From a virus: DNA of 41,426 bases. The position numbers were made by a program, and so were the translations under genes. Below, piece after piece: positions 14,324 through 22,988 of the stretch. The stretch covers positions 1 through 41,426 of the IMG/VR virus record IMGVR_UViG_3300032805_000067, one strand, 5' to 3'. The notes under the pieces are model-generated. The model was not told the origin of the DNA, made no database searches, and saw only the letters and a program-made list of their open reading frames with translations. Each line of letters starts with the position of its first letter. Within the stretch, counting starts at the first letter, position 1.

Positions 14324-17300
14324 ACACTGCCTGACATTGTTCCGCGGATCGGCGACCAGGTGTCAGCGAGCAGCGGAAGCACGACTTTGCTGACGCGCCA
14401 GGCGGAGCCGACCGAGTTCGTTCCCCACCGAATAAAGAACCGCTGCCCTTTTACGTTGACGCCGACTTCGAGATCCCCCTGACTGATCGCCGAGAGTGTC
14501 AGCGGATCAAGCGTAAACGGTAGATTCTGCGGTGACTCCGGATAGACGAAGGAGCTCAACGTTCCAGAGCCGACCGCGAGGATCGTCATGTACGGGACTT
14601 CCATGCGGAAGAGTCCGAGCCCCTTGGCGTCCGCGGTCTCCGGCTTCACGAAACCGTACGTGATGTAGAACGAGTTGATCGCGTTTCCATCGTCTGAGAG
14701 CGCCGAAGCAAGCAACGAGAACACTTTCGAATCGCCGTAGCCTGAGGCGAAAAATTGCGGCCAGTTGTTATCGGCGCGATCGATGAAGTCCGAGTACGGG
14801 CTCGCGATATTCCAGAATGACCATTTGCGCGCCGGCTCGGGAGCCATGATCCGGCCGGTGTATGTGGCCTTGATCGGCGGCGTCGAAGCCATCATTGCGC
14901 CGGTGTTCAGTTCCCGATAGTTGCACATCAAGACGACGTTCGGTTGCGTCGGATTCGCATTGACGGGAAACTCCGGCATGTACGCGTTAGGCGTCGCGAT
15001 CGGAACTCCGACGGTGAAGCGTTTTTGCTCTGGATCGTTGCGGAGCCAGATGGTATGACCGTACTTCCAGTTGATCAGATCCCACAGCGGTTGAATCTCC
15101 TGTGAAACCTTGATCGGCTCGCCGCCTTCGAAAAAGTGCACGCCTTGACGGTCCGCGGTGAGCAGCCATCCCTCGCCGTAGTCATAGGAATGAATCCCGA
15201 TCGTTCCGGTTTTTTCTGAAACCGTCTTCCACGGTCCCCATTGATTCGGCTCGGTGACTCCGTTATCAGAAACCGAGAACGCCGAACGCTCCTTCAGCAC
15301 GTAGAGCAGATCGAAGAGATCGCCGGCGACTCCGTTGATCGGTTGCTGATTCTGATCCGGTCCGCATGCTCCGGTGACCAGGTCGAAAGCTTCCTGATTC
15401 CCGGCGTAGCTGGCCTTCAGTTGCGTCGTAAGTACCGGCGTGAGCGTCGGGAACGGTTCACAGCGATCGAGTTGAACGACGACGCCGGTCGGAATATTTT
15501 GCGCCCATATCCGGATCACCAGGTCCGAGGGAACCGGCGCGATCGCGGGAACGAGTAGCGTCCCGGTGAAGATTTGCATGTTCGAGGTCATGCTCGAGAG
15601 CGGAATCGAGAAAAAACCGGGGTACGCCGCTCCGAACTTCGGACTGAACAGATCGACGATCAGGTTCCCGCCTGCGGCGCCAGTCGGACAGCTTGCCGTG
15701 ACGCGCACGCTATAGAGCACGGCCGGATTGACGATCGGAACGAGAAACTCGTCCTGATACGCCGGCTGCGTGATCATGCCGTACTGCGTTTGCGTGATTC
15801 CGCTCGAGTTCGAGATCTGGTACGCGAAGCCGAAGACTGGCGAAGCCACGACAGATGCGCCGGCACCGAGATTCGGATCCACGGTCCAGCCGGCGGGATA
15901 CGTTGTCGTCACGCCTTGCACGGTCGCGCCGAGGATCCCGCCATCGAAACTGATATTTCGGAGGTTCGTGATCTTGTTCTGCTCGCTCCATGCGATCATG
16001 CGCGAAGCGTAGGTCAAGAGACCGCGACAGCTCCCGAGCTCGATGTCCGAGAAAAGATTGTTCCCCGGGATGTCGATCGCGGTCGCACTCAAGAGCACGC
16101 CGTCCGCGAACGAAAGCAAGATGCTTGTCGTCGTGTTGTCGTTCACCCATGTCGAGGTGTTCACGACAGAGACGCCGTTCGAGATCACTGTCACAGGTTG
16201 CGGGATGTTGAAGAAGTTTCCGCCGTTTGCGCCGGTCAGATGCACGATCCGCGCGATGACGTTCGGCGGACCTGGCAATAAGCCGGTCACAAGGATCTGC
16301 GCGGAGCCAGCAAGCACGTCGAACGTGAAGATCGGCGAAGGTTGTGTCACGAAGCCGGAGCGCGTCAGGTAGGAATAACAAACCTTTCGCACGCCGATCC
16401 CGATCTGCCCTTGCGCGACGATCGTTCCGCCGGTTTTATTCCCGACGAGCACAAGCGGGTCAAAAGTGAATTGCGTCCCGAAAATGATTCCCTGGCCGGT
16501 TTCAGCCGCTACCGAAACATCGGGCTTCGGGATGGCCACGGAGAACGAGCCAGGCGACGCCGCGGTGATCTGCACTTGACTGACGTTGAAGATCCCGTTC
16601 CCGTTGAGCGTCCCGGTTACGGTGACCAGCTGGCCGGCGACGGGCGCCGTGCCGCTCACAAGCGTATAGGCGAAGCTCGCGATCCCGCTCGTGAGTTGCG
16701 TCGAGTTGATCTGAAGCTGTGCGCCGTTCAGTTCTCCGACAACGGTCCAGGTGCCATCGTAACCGGCCGTCGGAGCTCCTCCCGTGCCGGCGATCTGGAA
16801 TTGATTGCCGACCCCGAGGTTCGGAACCGGCGTCGATGTGGTCATCGTCGCGAGCGTCGCTTGATAGAACCATCCGGAAGTCGGCGTCCCGCCAGATCCG
16901 AAGTCGCTCGAATAGCCGTAAGCCGTCGCCGGCGCCTGCACCACGAACACCGGACAAACTTCGTTTCCGCCGACGATCGCGGTCGTGACCTGCAGAACGG
17001 TATACGTGCCGTTCAGATTGTAGGGCAGCGATCCGCCGCCTTTGAGCGGGAAGGTCGCCGGCAATCCGGAAAGCACGATCGTTCCGCCGACAACCGCATT
17101 CGGCAAGCTCGCGTAGGTGTTCGAGCCTGTGCGACCTTCGCCGAAGATCACAAGCTGATTACCAGGTGTCGAGTCGTTGATCGCGTTCGAGCTTGCTCCC
17201 CAAGCGATGCGGCGGATCTGGGTCGAAGCCGCTTGCGTGATCGAGACGATCGTATTCCCGGCCGCTTGTGCGGTTGCCGAACATGGCGCACCAGGTCCGA

Positions 17301-18897
17301 CCATGGAGATCCGATCGAGGTTCGTTCCGTTCCACTGCCGCGGGATGTCCGTCCCGTTGAGCAAGTTCGAGAAGGCGATATATTCGATATCGTCGAAGGT
17401 GACGCTTTTCGCGAAAGTGTTCGGAAGGATCCCGGTAAAGATGCCGGTTAGCACGCCAGGATTCGCGCTCGCGTTTTCATCCCACAGCACGCCGTTTGCA
17501 TCGAGCACGAGCGTGTCGACTTCCGCGTCAGTCTGCTCATACGATTTTAGCCAGTTTATATTAGCCGGATTCGACGCAAACCATACTTTGAGCTTCACGC
17601 CGTAGATCAGGAAGCTCGCATTCACGGCCGACTGTGCGACGACGTTCACCTTGAGCGTCGGAGAGTTCACGAGCGCCGGCGTCAACGGCAATCCCCAATT
17701 CGTCGTAGGTGTCCCTACCAGAACGGCGCCGTCGGACGCCGGAAGCTGTGTCTTGAACGTCGGCGTCGCCGGCGAAGTCGGATTGCCGATCGTGACGTTC
17801 AGGAAAGCGCTTGGATCCTGGCTCGTCTGGTGTCCATCGATCTCGATCTGCATTCCGAGAACAGACTGATTCGCCGGGATCGAGAAGCCGAAAGAACTTG
17901 CTTGTAGAACCTGCGAAAATGACTGGCTCGGCGCAAGCGTCGTCAGGTTCGAGGTTTTCATCACGATCAGCGTCGTATCGACAGCGTTCGTGACGTTGCA
18001 GCTATAGGTGATGTTCGTGCCACCGATGACGGCGATCGGCGCGACACACATCCACAAGGCAATAAAAACCGTGTCCGAGACGTTCTGCTGCTGCGTGAGC
18101 AGGATCCAGTTGTTTCCCTCAGTGTCCGTCACCGGGCCAAACGTGTTGCTGACGAAGACGCTTCCACTCGAGACCACCGCGAAGAGAACGTCGGTCGCGG
18201 CGATCGCTGCATTTGATGTGCATTGCATCAAACCGCCGCCACTCGAGGTCGAAGCGATCTCCGTCAAAGACGTCGATCCGAGTTCAGGGATCGCGACCAT
18301 GATCCCGGCGACCGCTACGGGAAGTGTGGTTCCCGGGGTGATGTTGATATTCGTGCCGGCGGGAAAATTGCCGTAGGCGATCTGATTCGGCGTGCCGACG
18401 CCGGAATCGGTAAAGCCGGCCGGCGGCGCGGTGAAGGACGGATTCGAGAAACCCACCAGGAAGTACGCGACGAAGTCTTGCTCGCTGGTCGTGAGCGTCA
18501 GCGGTAGGCCGGTCGGATCGGAGTTCAATGCGTTCTGATTCAATGCATCGATGTACGGTCCGAGAGCTCCGCCGATGCTTCCGGAATGAGCGAGTGTCGT
18601 CGACGCATACGTTCCTGGCGTTCCGAGTTCGATGTTTGTCGGACTCGACCACACGATCTCGTTCGGAGCGTGCGTTCCCGGGATGGATTGAGCGAAAGCA
18701 GGAAGTTTCGAGACGAACAGGTTCGAGAGTACAAACTGATTTTGCCGGCCGCCGCGTGTGAACACACTCCCCGGGGAATAGTCGACATCTTGATTCCAGG
18801 GAGAGGCGCCTTCGGGAAGATCCTCCGGCGCCATCTCTGGAACGGCGCCGCCGAACACGGTCAGCGGGACGCCATTCGTCTCGAGTACGTTATTCAC
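14320..18897 (-). CDS. Giant tail protein, putative nozzle/tail-tubular B analogue
   Basis: A 1525-residue protein, the largest in the window, rich in Gly, Thr, Ser, Ala and Val and almost entirely beta. The N-terminus (MNNVLETNGVPLTVFGGAVPE, then SPWNQDVDYSPGSVF) and the C-terminal third (blocks such as LYVLKERSAFSVSD, GVHFFEGGEPIKVS, TIWLRNDPEQKRFTVGVPI) follow the beta-propeller pattern of podovirus nozzle proteins (T7 gp12-like), which are usually half this size. The middle 700 residues contain repeated Ig-like or jelly-roll segments inserted into that plan. The start is GTG without its own ribosome binding site; it appears coupled to a 10-codon frame upstream. Confidence 0.6.
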   Translation of the reverse strand: MNNVLETNGVPLTVFGGAVPEMAPEDLPEGASPWNQDVDYSPGSVFTRGGRQNQFVLSNLFVSKLPAFAQSIPGTHAPNEIVWSSPTNIELGTPGTYASTTLAHSGSIGGALGPYIDALNQNALNSDPTGLPLTLTTSEQDFVAYFLVGFSNPSFTAPPAGFTDSGVGTPNQIAYGNFPAGTNINITPGTTLPVAVAGIMVAIPELGSTSLTEIASTSSGGGLMQCTSNAAIAATDVLFAVVSSGSVFVSNTFGPVTDTEGNNWILLTQQQNVSDTVFIALWMCVAPIAVIGGTNITYSCNVTNAVDTTLIVMKTSNLTTLAPSQSFSQVLQASSFGFSIPANQSVLGMQIEIDGHQTSQDPSAFLNVTIGNPTSPATPTFKTQLPASDGAVLVGTPTTNWGLPLTPALVNSPTLKVNVVAQSAVNASFLIYGVKLKVWFASNPANINWLKSYEQTDAEVDTLVLDANGVLWDENASANPGVLTGIFTGILPNTFAKSVTFDDIEYIAFSNLLNGTDIPRQWNGTNLDRISMVGPGAPCSATAQAAGNTIVSITQAASTQIRRIAWGASSNAINDSTPGNQLVIFGEGRTGSNTYASLPNAVVGGTIVLSGLPATFPLKGGGSLPYNLNGTYTVLQVTTAIVGGNEVCPVFVVQAPATAYGYSSDFGSGGTPTSGWFYQATLATMTTSTPVPNLGVGNQFQIAGTGGAPTAGYDGTWTVVGELNGAQLQINSTQLTSGIASFAYTLVSGTAPVAGQLVTVTGTLNGNGIFNVSQVQITAASPGSFSVAIPKPDVSVAAETGQGIIFGTQFTFDPLVLVGNKTGGTIVAQGQIGIGVRKVCYSYLTRSGFVTQPSPIFTFDVLAGSAQILVTGLLPGPPNVIARIVHLTGANGGNFFNIPQPVTVISNGVSVVNTSTWVNDNTTTSILLSFADGVLLSATAIDIPGNNLFSDIELGSCRGLLTYASRMIAWSEQNKITNLRNISFDGGILGATVQGVTTTYPAGWTVDPNLGAGASVVASPVFGFAYQISNSSGITQTQYGMITQPAYQDEFLVPIVNPAVLYSVRVTASCPTGAAGGNLIVDLFSPKFGAAYPGFFSIPLSSMTSNMQIFTGTLLVPAIAPVPSDLVIRIWAQNIPTGVVVQLDRCEPFPTLTPVLTTQLKASYAGNQEAFDLVTGACGPDQNQQPINGVAGDLFDLLYVLKERSAFSVSDNGVTEPNQWGPWKTVSEKTGTIGIHSYDYGEGWLLTADRQGVHFFEGGEPIKVSQEIQPLWDLINWKYGHTIWLRNDPEQKRFTVGVPIATPNAYMPEFPVNANPTQPNVVLMCNYRELNTGAMMASTPPIKATYTGRIMAPEPARKWSFWNIASPYSDFIDRADNNWPQFFASGYGDSKVFSLLASALSDDGNAINSFYITYGFVKPETADAKGLGLFRMEVPYMTILAVGSGTLSSFVYPESPQNLPFTLDPLTLSAISQGDLEVGVNVKGQRFFIRWGTNSVGSAWRVSKVVLPLLADTWSPIRGTMSGSV

Positions 18898-18929
18898 TAG
18901 ACGCCCGTGTATCCGATTTGCAAAGACAT
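18897..18929 (-). CDS. 10-codon leader frame coupled to the giant gene
   Basis: ATG at 18929 with AAGGAG six bases upstream opens the frame MSLQIGYTGV, whose TAG shares its last base with the GTG of the 1525-aa gene (TAGTG). The giant gene has no ribosome binding site of its own, and its frame upstream contains no ATG, GTG or TTG after the AAGGAG. The short frame may therefore deliver ribosomes by termination-reinitiation. Confidence 0.45.
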   Translation of the reverse strand: MSLQIGYTGV

Positions 18930-18943
18930 TGGATTCTCCTTTT

Positions 18944-19339
18944 TTAGCGTCTCAAGAAAATCGCCTCAAAATTGACGACATCTGTAGAAATAGGGGGAGT
19001 GGTCCCACTCAGCGGCGTGGTGTTCGTGATCTCCGTTAGGCCGGCCGTACCGGAGCCGCCGCCGCCGAAAATTTGCAACTTCCCAGTGTTGGCATTGTAA
19101 TAGTACGAAAGACCACTGGCGATCTGGGATTCGATGTACACAGCGACGGGAGTCCGGTCGGCGTAAGGTCCCAGATTTTTCAGAGCGAAGTTCGTGAGCG
19201 GGAGCAATCCGCCGGTGGCATAGGTGTCGCCAGCCGCGCTGAACGTGATCGTTCCATAGTATCGTGCGGTTTCTCCGGTCGTGTCGCTCCCGAGTGTCGG
19301 CGGCGTGCCGGGATTGAACTTCATCGTCGCTGTAGCCAT
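18944..19339 (-). CDS. Small virion structural protein
   Basis: A 131-residue protein with AAGGAG eight bases before ATG. The sequence is beta-rich, with Thr/Gly strands in the first 60 residues, SYYYNANTGKLQIF in the middle, and a Gly-rich hinge. It carries no signal peptide or membrane helix. It lies between the fibre gene and the giant tail gene; it may be a head-tail accessory or fibre base protein. No family is recognised. Confidence 0.65.
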   Translation of the reverse strand: MATATMKFNPGTPPTLGSDTTGETARYYGTITFSAAGDTYATGGLLPLTNFALKNLGPYADRTPVAVYIESQIASGLSYYYNANTGKLQIFGGGGSGTAGLTEITNTTPLSGTTPPISTDVVNFEAIFLRR

Positions 19340-19351
19340 TCGTTTTTCTCC

Positions 19352-20710
19352 TTATGTGGTCGGAACCACGTAATACCAGACTAGGACTGTCGCGGTTCCG
19401 TTGCCGGCCGCGAAATTGTTGGTCGCCTTGCTGATCGTCAAAGGCGCATTGTCATCCGTCGGCGGATTCCCCGCGGTGTCGGTTGCGCCTGGCCAGGGAA
19501 ACGACTGGATCCGGCGATTCGGTGAGACCGTCACCAGGAAGATCGCATTGCTCCCGAGTGGCGCCGAAGCGGATCCGGCCGAGAAGCTCACCGCTCCGCC
19601 GGCGTCCGTATAGGCGTTGGATCCGCCGAAGAACTTGATCACGATCAGGATCGGAACGATCGCGAAGCCGACGCCAGGCGCCGCGACGAGCGTGATCGGG
19701 GTCGTTTGCAGGGCCAGAATATTAGCGCTCGTAAGCGCTACGGAAACGAAGGGAAGATCTTGCGCCACAAGCGAGCGGAAGCCAGGCTGACCGGCGGCTC
19801 CGGAGCTCGGACCGGCGAAGACGGTATTTGCGTTCTGGTTCGGAAGCGTGATCGTCAGCGCGAGCGTGCCGTTCGTCGTGATTGGAGATCCGCCGACGCT
19901 TGCCGAAAGTAGAGCGGCGGGAACGGCTAGCGTCAGCGCGACCGACGTGACGGTTCCGGTTCCCGCCGGCATGTCCGCGGTGACGAGAGTCCGGAAGCCA
20001 GGGGTCGCGGCGCCGCCGGACGTCGGGCCAGCGAAGACAGTGTTTGCGTTCTCAGTTGCTTTCGAGACCGCAAGCGTGCCGGCGCCAGAGATCGGAGATC
20101 CCGTTACCGTGAATTCCGCCGGCATCGTCAAACCGACCGAGGTGACCGATCCCGATCCGCCGCCGGCGACGACGTTTTGATCGGCGAGGATCAGCGGAGT
20201 CGCGATGCGGCCGAGCGTGTCATAGATCTGGACGGTGTAGATCCCGGCCGCGGCGTAGAAGTAGAAGTTCCCCAGTTGATCGGTGAGGAACGGATTCGGA
20301 AGCGCGGAAGTCGCGACAGTCCCGCCAGAAACATACGTGCCGGGATTCGTGATCGCGGCGAGCGTGTACGGCGTGGTCACGACGACGTTATTTCCGCTGA
20401 CGCTGACGATCTGCCATATCCCGTTATAGCCGGCGGGGTTCACGCCAGAGATCGCGAGATAAGCGCCGGCGACGACATCGGCCGGCGGAGTCGCCGAGAA
20501 AACGAAAGTGATCTGCGCGGTCGTTGGAGACCAGGACGCGGACGAGAGCGCCGCGGCGTTCGACGTTGCGGCGTTGAAGATCGAAGCAAGCGGCGAGCCG
20601 GGTTGCGTGCTCGTGTTTGCGGGTTGCGTGAGTACGGCGACAGATGCGCCGGTGATTGCTTCTCCGGTTACAGCTTGAACGCGGCCGTCGAATCTGAACT
20701 GACTAGACAT
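19352..20710 (-). CDS. Putative tail fibre protein with repeated module
   Basis: A 452-residue fibre-like protein. The N-terminus (1-40) includes AVTGEAITGASVAVLTQPA, a carboxypeptidase-regulatory-like strand pattern. A domain with YNGIWQIVSVSGNNVVVTT follows (about 75-125), then ADQN. Residues about 185-315 hold two copies of a 70-residue fibre repeat (GTVTSV ... ANTVFAGP.SG ... PGFR.LV..D.P). The C-terminal 130 residues are closely related to the separate protein at 38812-39342 (shared AYTDAGGAVSF, IFLVTVSPNRRIQ, KATNNFAAGNGT). The design suits a trimeric receptor-binding fibre. Confidence 0.75.
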   Translation of the reverse strand: MSSQFRFDGRVQAVTGEAITGASVAVLTQPANTSTQPGSPLASIFNAATSNAAALSSASWSPTTAQITFVFSATPPADVVAGAYLAISGVNPAGYNGIWQIVSVSGNNVVVTTPYTLAAITNPGTYVSGGTVATSALPNPFLTDQLGNFYFYAAAGIYTVQIYDTLGRIATPLILADQNVVAGGGSGSVTSVGLTMPAEFTVTGSPISGAGTLAVSKATENANTVFAGPTSGGAATPGFRTLVTADMPAGTGTVTSVALTLAVPAALLSASVGGSPITTNGTLALTITLPNQNANTVFAGPSSGAAGQPGFRSLVAQDLPFVSVALTSANILALQTTPITLVAAPGVGFAIVPILIVIKFFGGSNAYTDAGGAVSFSAGSASAPLGSNAIFLVTVSPNRRIQSFPWPGATDTAGNPPTDDNAPLTISKATNNFAAGNGTATVLVWYYVVPTT

Positions 20711-20718
20711 GGTATAAT
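20710..20718 (+). promoter_or_regulatory. Extended -10 promoter for the antisense HNH gene
   Basis: TGGTATAAT on the plus strand is a perfect extended -10 element (TGNTATAAT). It ends six bases before the ATG at 20725, so transcription would begin at or beside the start codon and give a leaderless message. No -35 at 16-18 bases is evident, as expected for an extended -10. The same bases on the other strand form the translation start region of the fibre gene. Confidence 0.55.
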
Positions 20719-20724
20719 CCCTTC

Positions 20725-21153
20725 ATGCCGGGTCGAGGCAGACCGTTCACATCCGAGCAAGTTACAGCGCTCAATTTTCGACATGGACATTCAGTCCGCG
20801 GCAAGAAAACCTCCGAGTACGAAGCCTACAAAACCGCAAAGAAGCGTTGCACGAATTCGAAGCAAAAGAGTTTCGTAGACTACGGTGGTAGAGGGATCAA
20901 GTTCCTCTTCGGATCGTTCCAAGAATTTCTTGATCACATCGGCCGGAAGCCCTCGCCGAAGCATGTGCTCGATCGCATCGATAACGACGGCCATTATGAG
21001 ATCGGAAACGTTCGATGGGCTACAGCTTCCGAATCGTCGAAGAATCGACGAATGACCAGGCGTTTCCGCGATGCAGTGTGTCAAACTTTGATCTATGCAC
21101 GATCTCGGAGCATTCGAGATCCCCACACCGGTCGATTTACTCATCAGCGATAA
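20725..21153 (+). CDS. HNH homing-type endonuclease, antisense to the late operon
   Basis: A 142-residue protein of the phage HNH/AP2-associated homing nuclease type. The signature is complete: YEAYKTAKKRCTN (about 32-44), YGGRGIKF (53-60), FQEFLDHIG, then LDRIDNDGHYEIGNVRWATASE (82-103, given here only as key points: D83, D86, D88, H90, N95, W98), and a basic tail. The final residues are basic and end FTHQR. It is the only plus-strand gene inside the 32-kb late operon and overlaps the end of the adaptor gene by 10 bases. A late insertion by a selfish element is the likely explanation. Confidence 0.85.
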   Translation: MPGRGRPFTSEQVTALNFRHGHSVRGKKTSEYEAYKTAKKRCTNSKQKSFVDYGGRGIKFLFGSFQEFLDHIGRKPSPKHVLDRIDNDGHYEIGNVRWATASESSKNRRMTRRFRDAVCQTLIYARSRSIRDPHTGRFTHQR

Positions 21154-21935
21154 TCACCCGACAAAGCAGAATCTATCGTCCCGCCGCCGGCCTGAAATCC
21201 TTGCGGCCGGACCGCGATGCGCTGATCCTTGCGAACGTAACGCGTGACCAGGTCGTCGCACTCTTCTTCCCACAAAGCTTTTGCTTCGTTGCGTTGCGCG
21301 GCGCCGCGACTGAAGGCGTAGGCGCGCACGATCCCGGCGGCGATGGCGTCTTCGCCGTCGATGATCCCGATCGTCACTTGCGAGTAGTTGACGCCGGATC
21401 CGATCCGTGGAAGGCTTTGTTCATAGCGAAGACGGAGATCCATGGTGTTCGTGCATCCGACCAGGTTGATCTGGTTGTTTCTCCACTCCCAGTCTCCGAA
21501 GTACGCGCCAGGAATCCTCGAGATGAGCGGCTGTTTCGACGGCTTCATCGGCGTATATTGCGCGCCGGATCCGGTCTGCCGTTGCATCAAGTTGAGCGGA
21601 AGGATCAGATCCGGCGGAAGGATCGGCGAGGAAAGGATCGCGGCGCCGTTGTAGTAGCCGTTGAAGCCGATATAGACCTGCGTTGCAGGATCGGAATTCG
21701 CCACGGGCAGAACCGAATTCAGAATGAAGTTATCGACGACGTTCGACAGGAGCCCGTTATTCGCGATGCGTCGCTGTGTTTTTCGGATCGCATTGTTCAG
21801 GAAGATAGAAGTGAAGGGGGAGGTGTCGGTCAGGATCGAGCCGGCCGTCGTTCGCAGCATGTCGTTGATCATAGCTCGAGCGAGCTGTAGACAGTTCTCC
21901 GCGATTGGGTAACTTCCGGTTTGTACTTGTGACAT
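21144..21935 (-). CDS. Putative head-tail adaptor protein
   Basis: A 263-residue protein. A helical N-terminus (about 10-85, with CLQLARAMINDML and FLNNAIRKTQRRIANNG) is followed by a beta-rich centre (VYIGFNGYYNGAAIL, LILPLNLMQRQTG) and a C-terminal helix (EDAIAAGIVRAYAFSRG). Two-part helical/beta proteins with these YIGFNGY and DLILPL elements occupy the connector position in related podoviruses. It lies between portal/capsid and tail genes and has no good ribosome binding site; a base-paired element lies just upstream. The adaptor role is inferred. Confidence 0.6.
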   Translation of the reverse strand: MSQVQTGSYPIAENCLQLARAMINDMLRTTAGSILTDTSPFTSIFLNNAIRKTQRRIANNGLLSNVVDNFILNSVLPVANSDPATQVYIGFNGYYNGAAILSSPILPPDLILPLNLMQRQTGSGAQYTPMKPSKQPLISRIPGAYFGDWEWRNNQINLVGCTNTMDLRLRYEQSLPRIGSGVNYSQVTIGIIDGEDAIAAGIVRAYAFSRGAAQRNEAKALWEEECDDLVTRYVRKDQRIAVRPQGFQAGGGTIDSALSGDYR

Positions 21936-21953
21936 AAGTGTTCAGAAAAGGCA

Positions 21954-22043
21954 TCAGGGAGCGAAGAAGTGAGGAGCTCGAATCCACACCTCACGGTCTC
22001 TCTCAAGTCAGGTTTCTCGAGAGTATCGACCGCCGCTCCCTGA
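21954..22043. other. Three-way-junction structured element
   Basis: A ten-base-pair closing stem TCAGGGAGCG (21954-21963) with CGCTCCCTGA (22034-22043) encloses two hairpins: GTGAGG/CCTCAC (21969-21974 with 21989-21994) and a two-part stem GGTC plus CTCTC with GAGAG plus GACC (21995-22004 with 22019-22031). The remaining gap (21936-22163) has no supported gene; the only candidate frame (15 codons from an ATG on the minus strand near 22097) lacks a proper ribosome binding site. It may be a noncoding RNA, a processing site or a translation control of the adaptor gene. Confidence 0.5.
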
Positions 22044-22163
22044 AGATGTTTTATCCCGGCTTGACCGACCAGGTGCCGGTCTCGAGTTGGTGAGCCATAA
22101 AGAGATCCGAAGCTCCTTGGATGCAGTGCAGAGTGATCGCTCGGCGCGTTTCGGTTTTCTCTC

Positions 22164-22961
22164 CTAACGCGATTTTTTAGGAGCTTCGGAACTCTTCGGT
22201 CGCGGCGTGCGCGCTAGGCCGGCTTCGGCGCCGCGTACTTGCATCATCTGTTTGTGCACCTCGACGGTGATCATGCCGGAGAGCAGAGCTCGATCCGGAT
22301 CGAAAATGTATCCGCAGGGGTGTTTGATGATCCCGGGCTTCGCCGGCTCGCCGCATCCCGGACACTCGAGCGTCTTTTTATAAATGCGATTCCAGGGACG
22401 ATCTTCGCCGAAGTACGCCGCGGCGATTCGCATCAAAGGCGTAATGTCATCGATCTTGCCGGAAGCTTCGATCGAGTTCGCCATGCTCAAAAGCTTGCGA
22501 TACGTCTCTTCCATCTTTTGACGCGCCGCGGCGATCTCTTTCTCGGTCGGAGGATTGTTGCGCGTCCAGAAAACTCCGAGATCATCGAGATTCGCTCCGA
22601 AAGACCACCAGGTTTTTCCGGCGCCGACGGTCGCGGTGATCGGATGAACGATGTCCGTCGCCATGAACTCCCCGGAGACGCTGTGCGTCTTCATCTCCTG
22701 CTCGATGAAGTAGGAATCGCGAACGACCGAGGGCAGAACAAGCGGCTCGGAGTACGGTTCGTCCGGCTCGCATGCCGCGATGTGGAAGGTCCCGGCGGAA
22801 CCCTTCTCGACGATGTGCTTCACGGGTCCAAGATTGTAGATGTAGACGTGATAGGCGGGATCCGCCTGCATCACCTGGTCCGGTGTGTAATTCAATGCGC
22901 CGTTGTCGGCTTCTTCGCGCTCTCTCGCCGCGCGAACCGCGGCCGGTGTGTCATGTGGCAT
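22164..22961 (-). CDS. Unknown late protein with zinc-ribbon half
   Basis: A 265-residue protein. Residues 25-130 look like a mixed alpha/beta domain (YHVYIYNLGPVKHIV, TFHIAACEPDEPYSEPLVLPSVV). Residues 135-180 are a helical segment. ECPGCGEPAK (about 208-217) and a later HPCGY give a partial zinc ribbon. The tail is basic. ATG has GGAG upstream, preceded by two ATCAGG repeats. It lies between two base-paired intergenic elements. A structural or connector-assembly role is possible; no family is recognised. Confidence 0.7.
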   Translation of the reverse strand: MPHDTPAAVRAAREREEADNGALNYTPDQVMQADPAYHVYIYNLGPVKHIVEKGSAGTFHIAACEPDEPYSEPLVLPSVVRDSYFIEQEMKTHSVSGEFMATDIVHPITATVGAGKTWWSFGANLDDLGVFWTRNNPPTEKEIAAARQKMEETYRKLLSMANSIEASGKIDDITPLMRIAAAYFGEDRPWNRIYKKTLECPGCGEPAKPGIIKHPCGYIFDPDRALLSGMITVEVHKQMMQVRGAEAGLARTPRPKSSEAPKKSR

Positions 22962-22971
22962 CTGCTCTTCT

Positions 22972-22987
22972 CCTGATTACCTGATCA
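22972..22987 (-). repeat. Tandem ATCAGG motif before a late gene
   Basis: Read on the minus strand this is TGATCAGGTAATCAGG just upstream of a start codon. The 14 bases CCTGATTACCTGAT (plus strand, 22972-22985) recur exactly at 27840-27853 before the scaffold gene. Looser tandem versions precede the genes starting at 24864 (24874-24886) and 34433 (34436-34466). Confidence 0.5.
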
Positions 22988-22988
22988 C

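Noticed and set aside
16342-17451. A 369-codon plus-strand frame
   Set aside because: It is antisense to the giant tail gene, has the composition of a shadow frame and lacks a ribosome binding site.
21954-22043. A tRNA, because of the GGGAGCG/CGCTCCC stem
   Set aside because: No consistent D, anticodon and T arms with correct loop sizes could be fitted on either strand.
22050-22166. A small gene ending in a 15-codon frame (MAHQLETGTWSVKPG)
   Set aside because: The frame continues upstream without any ATG, GTG or TTG, and the only ATG is too far from an AAGGAG; coding is possible but not supported.
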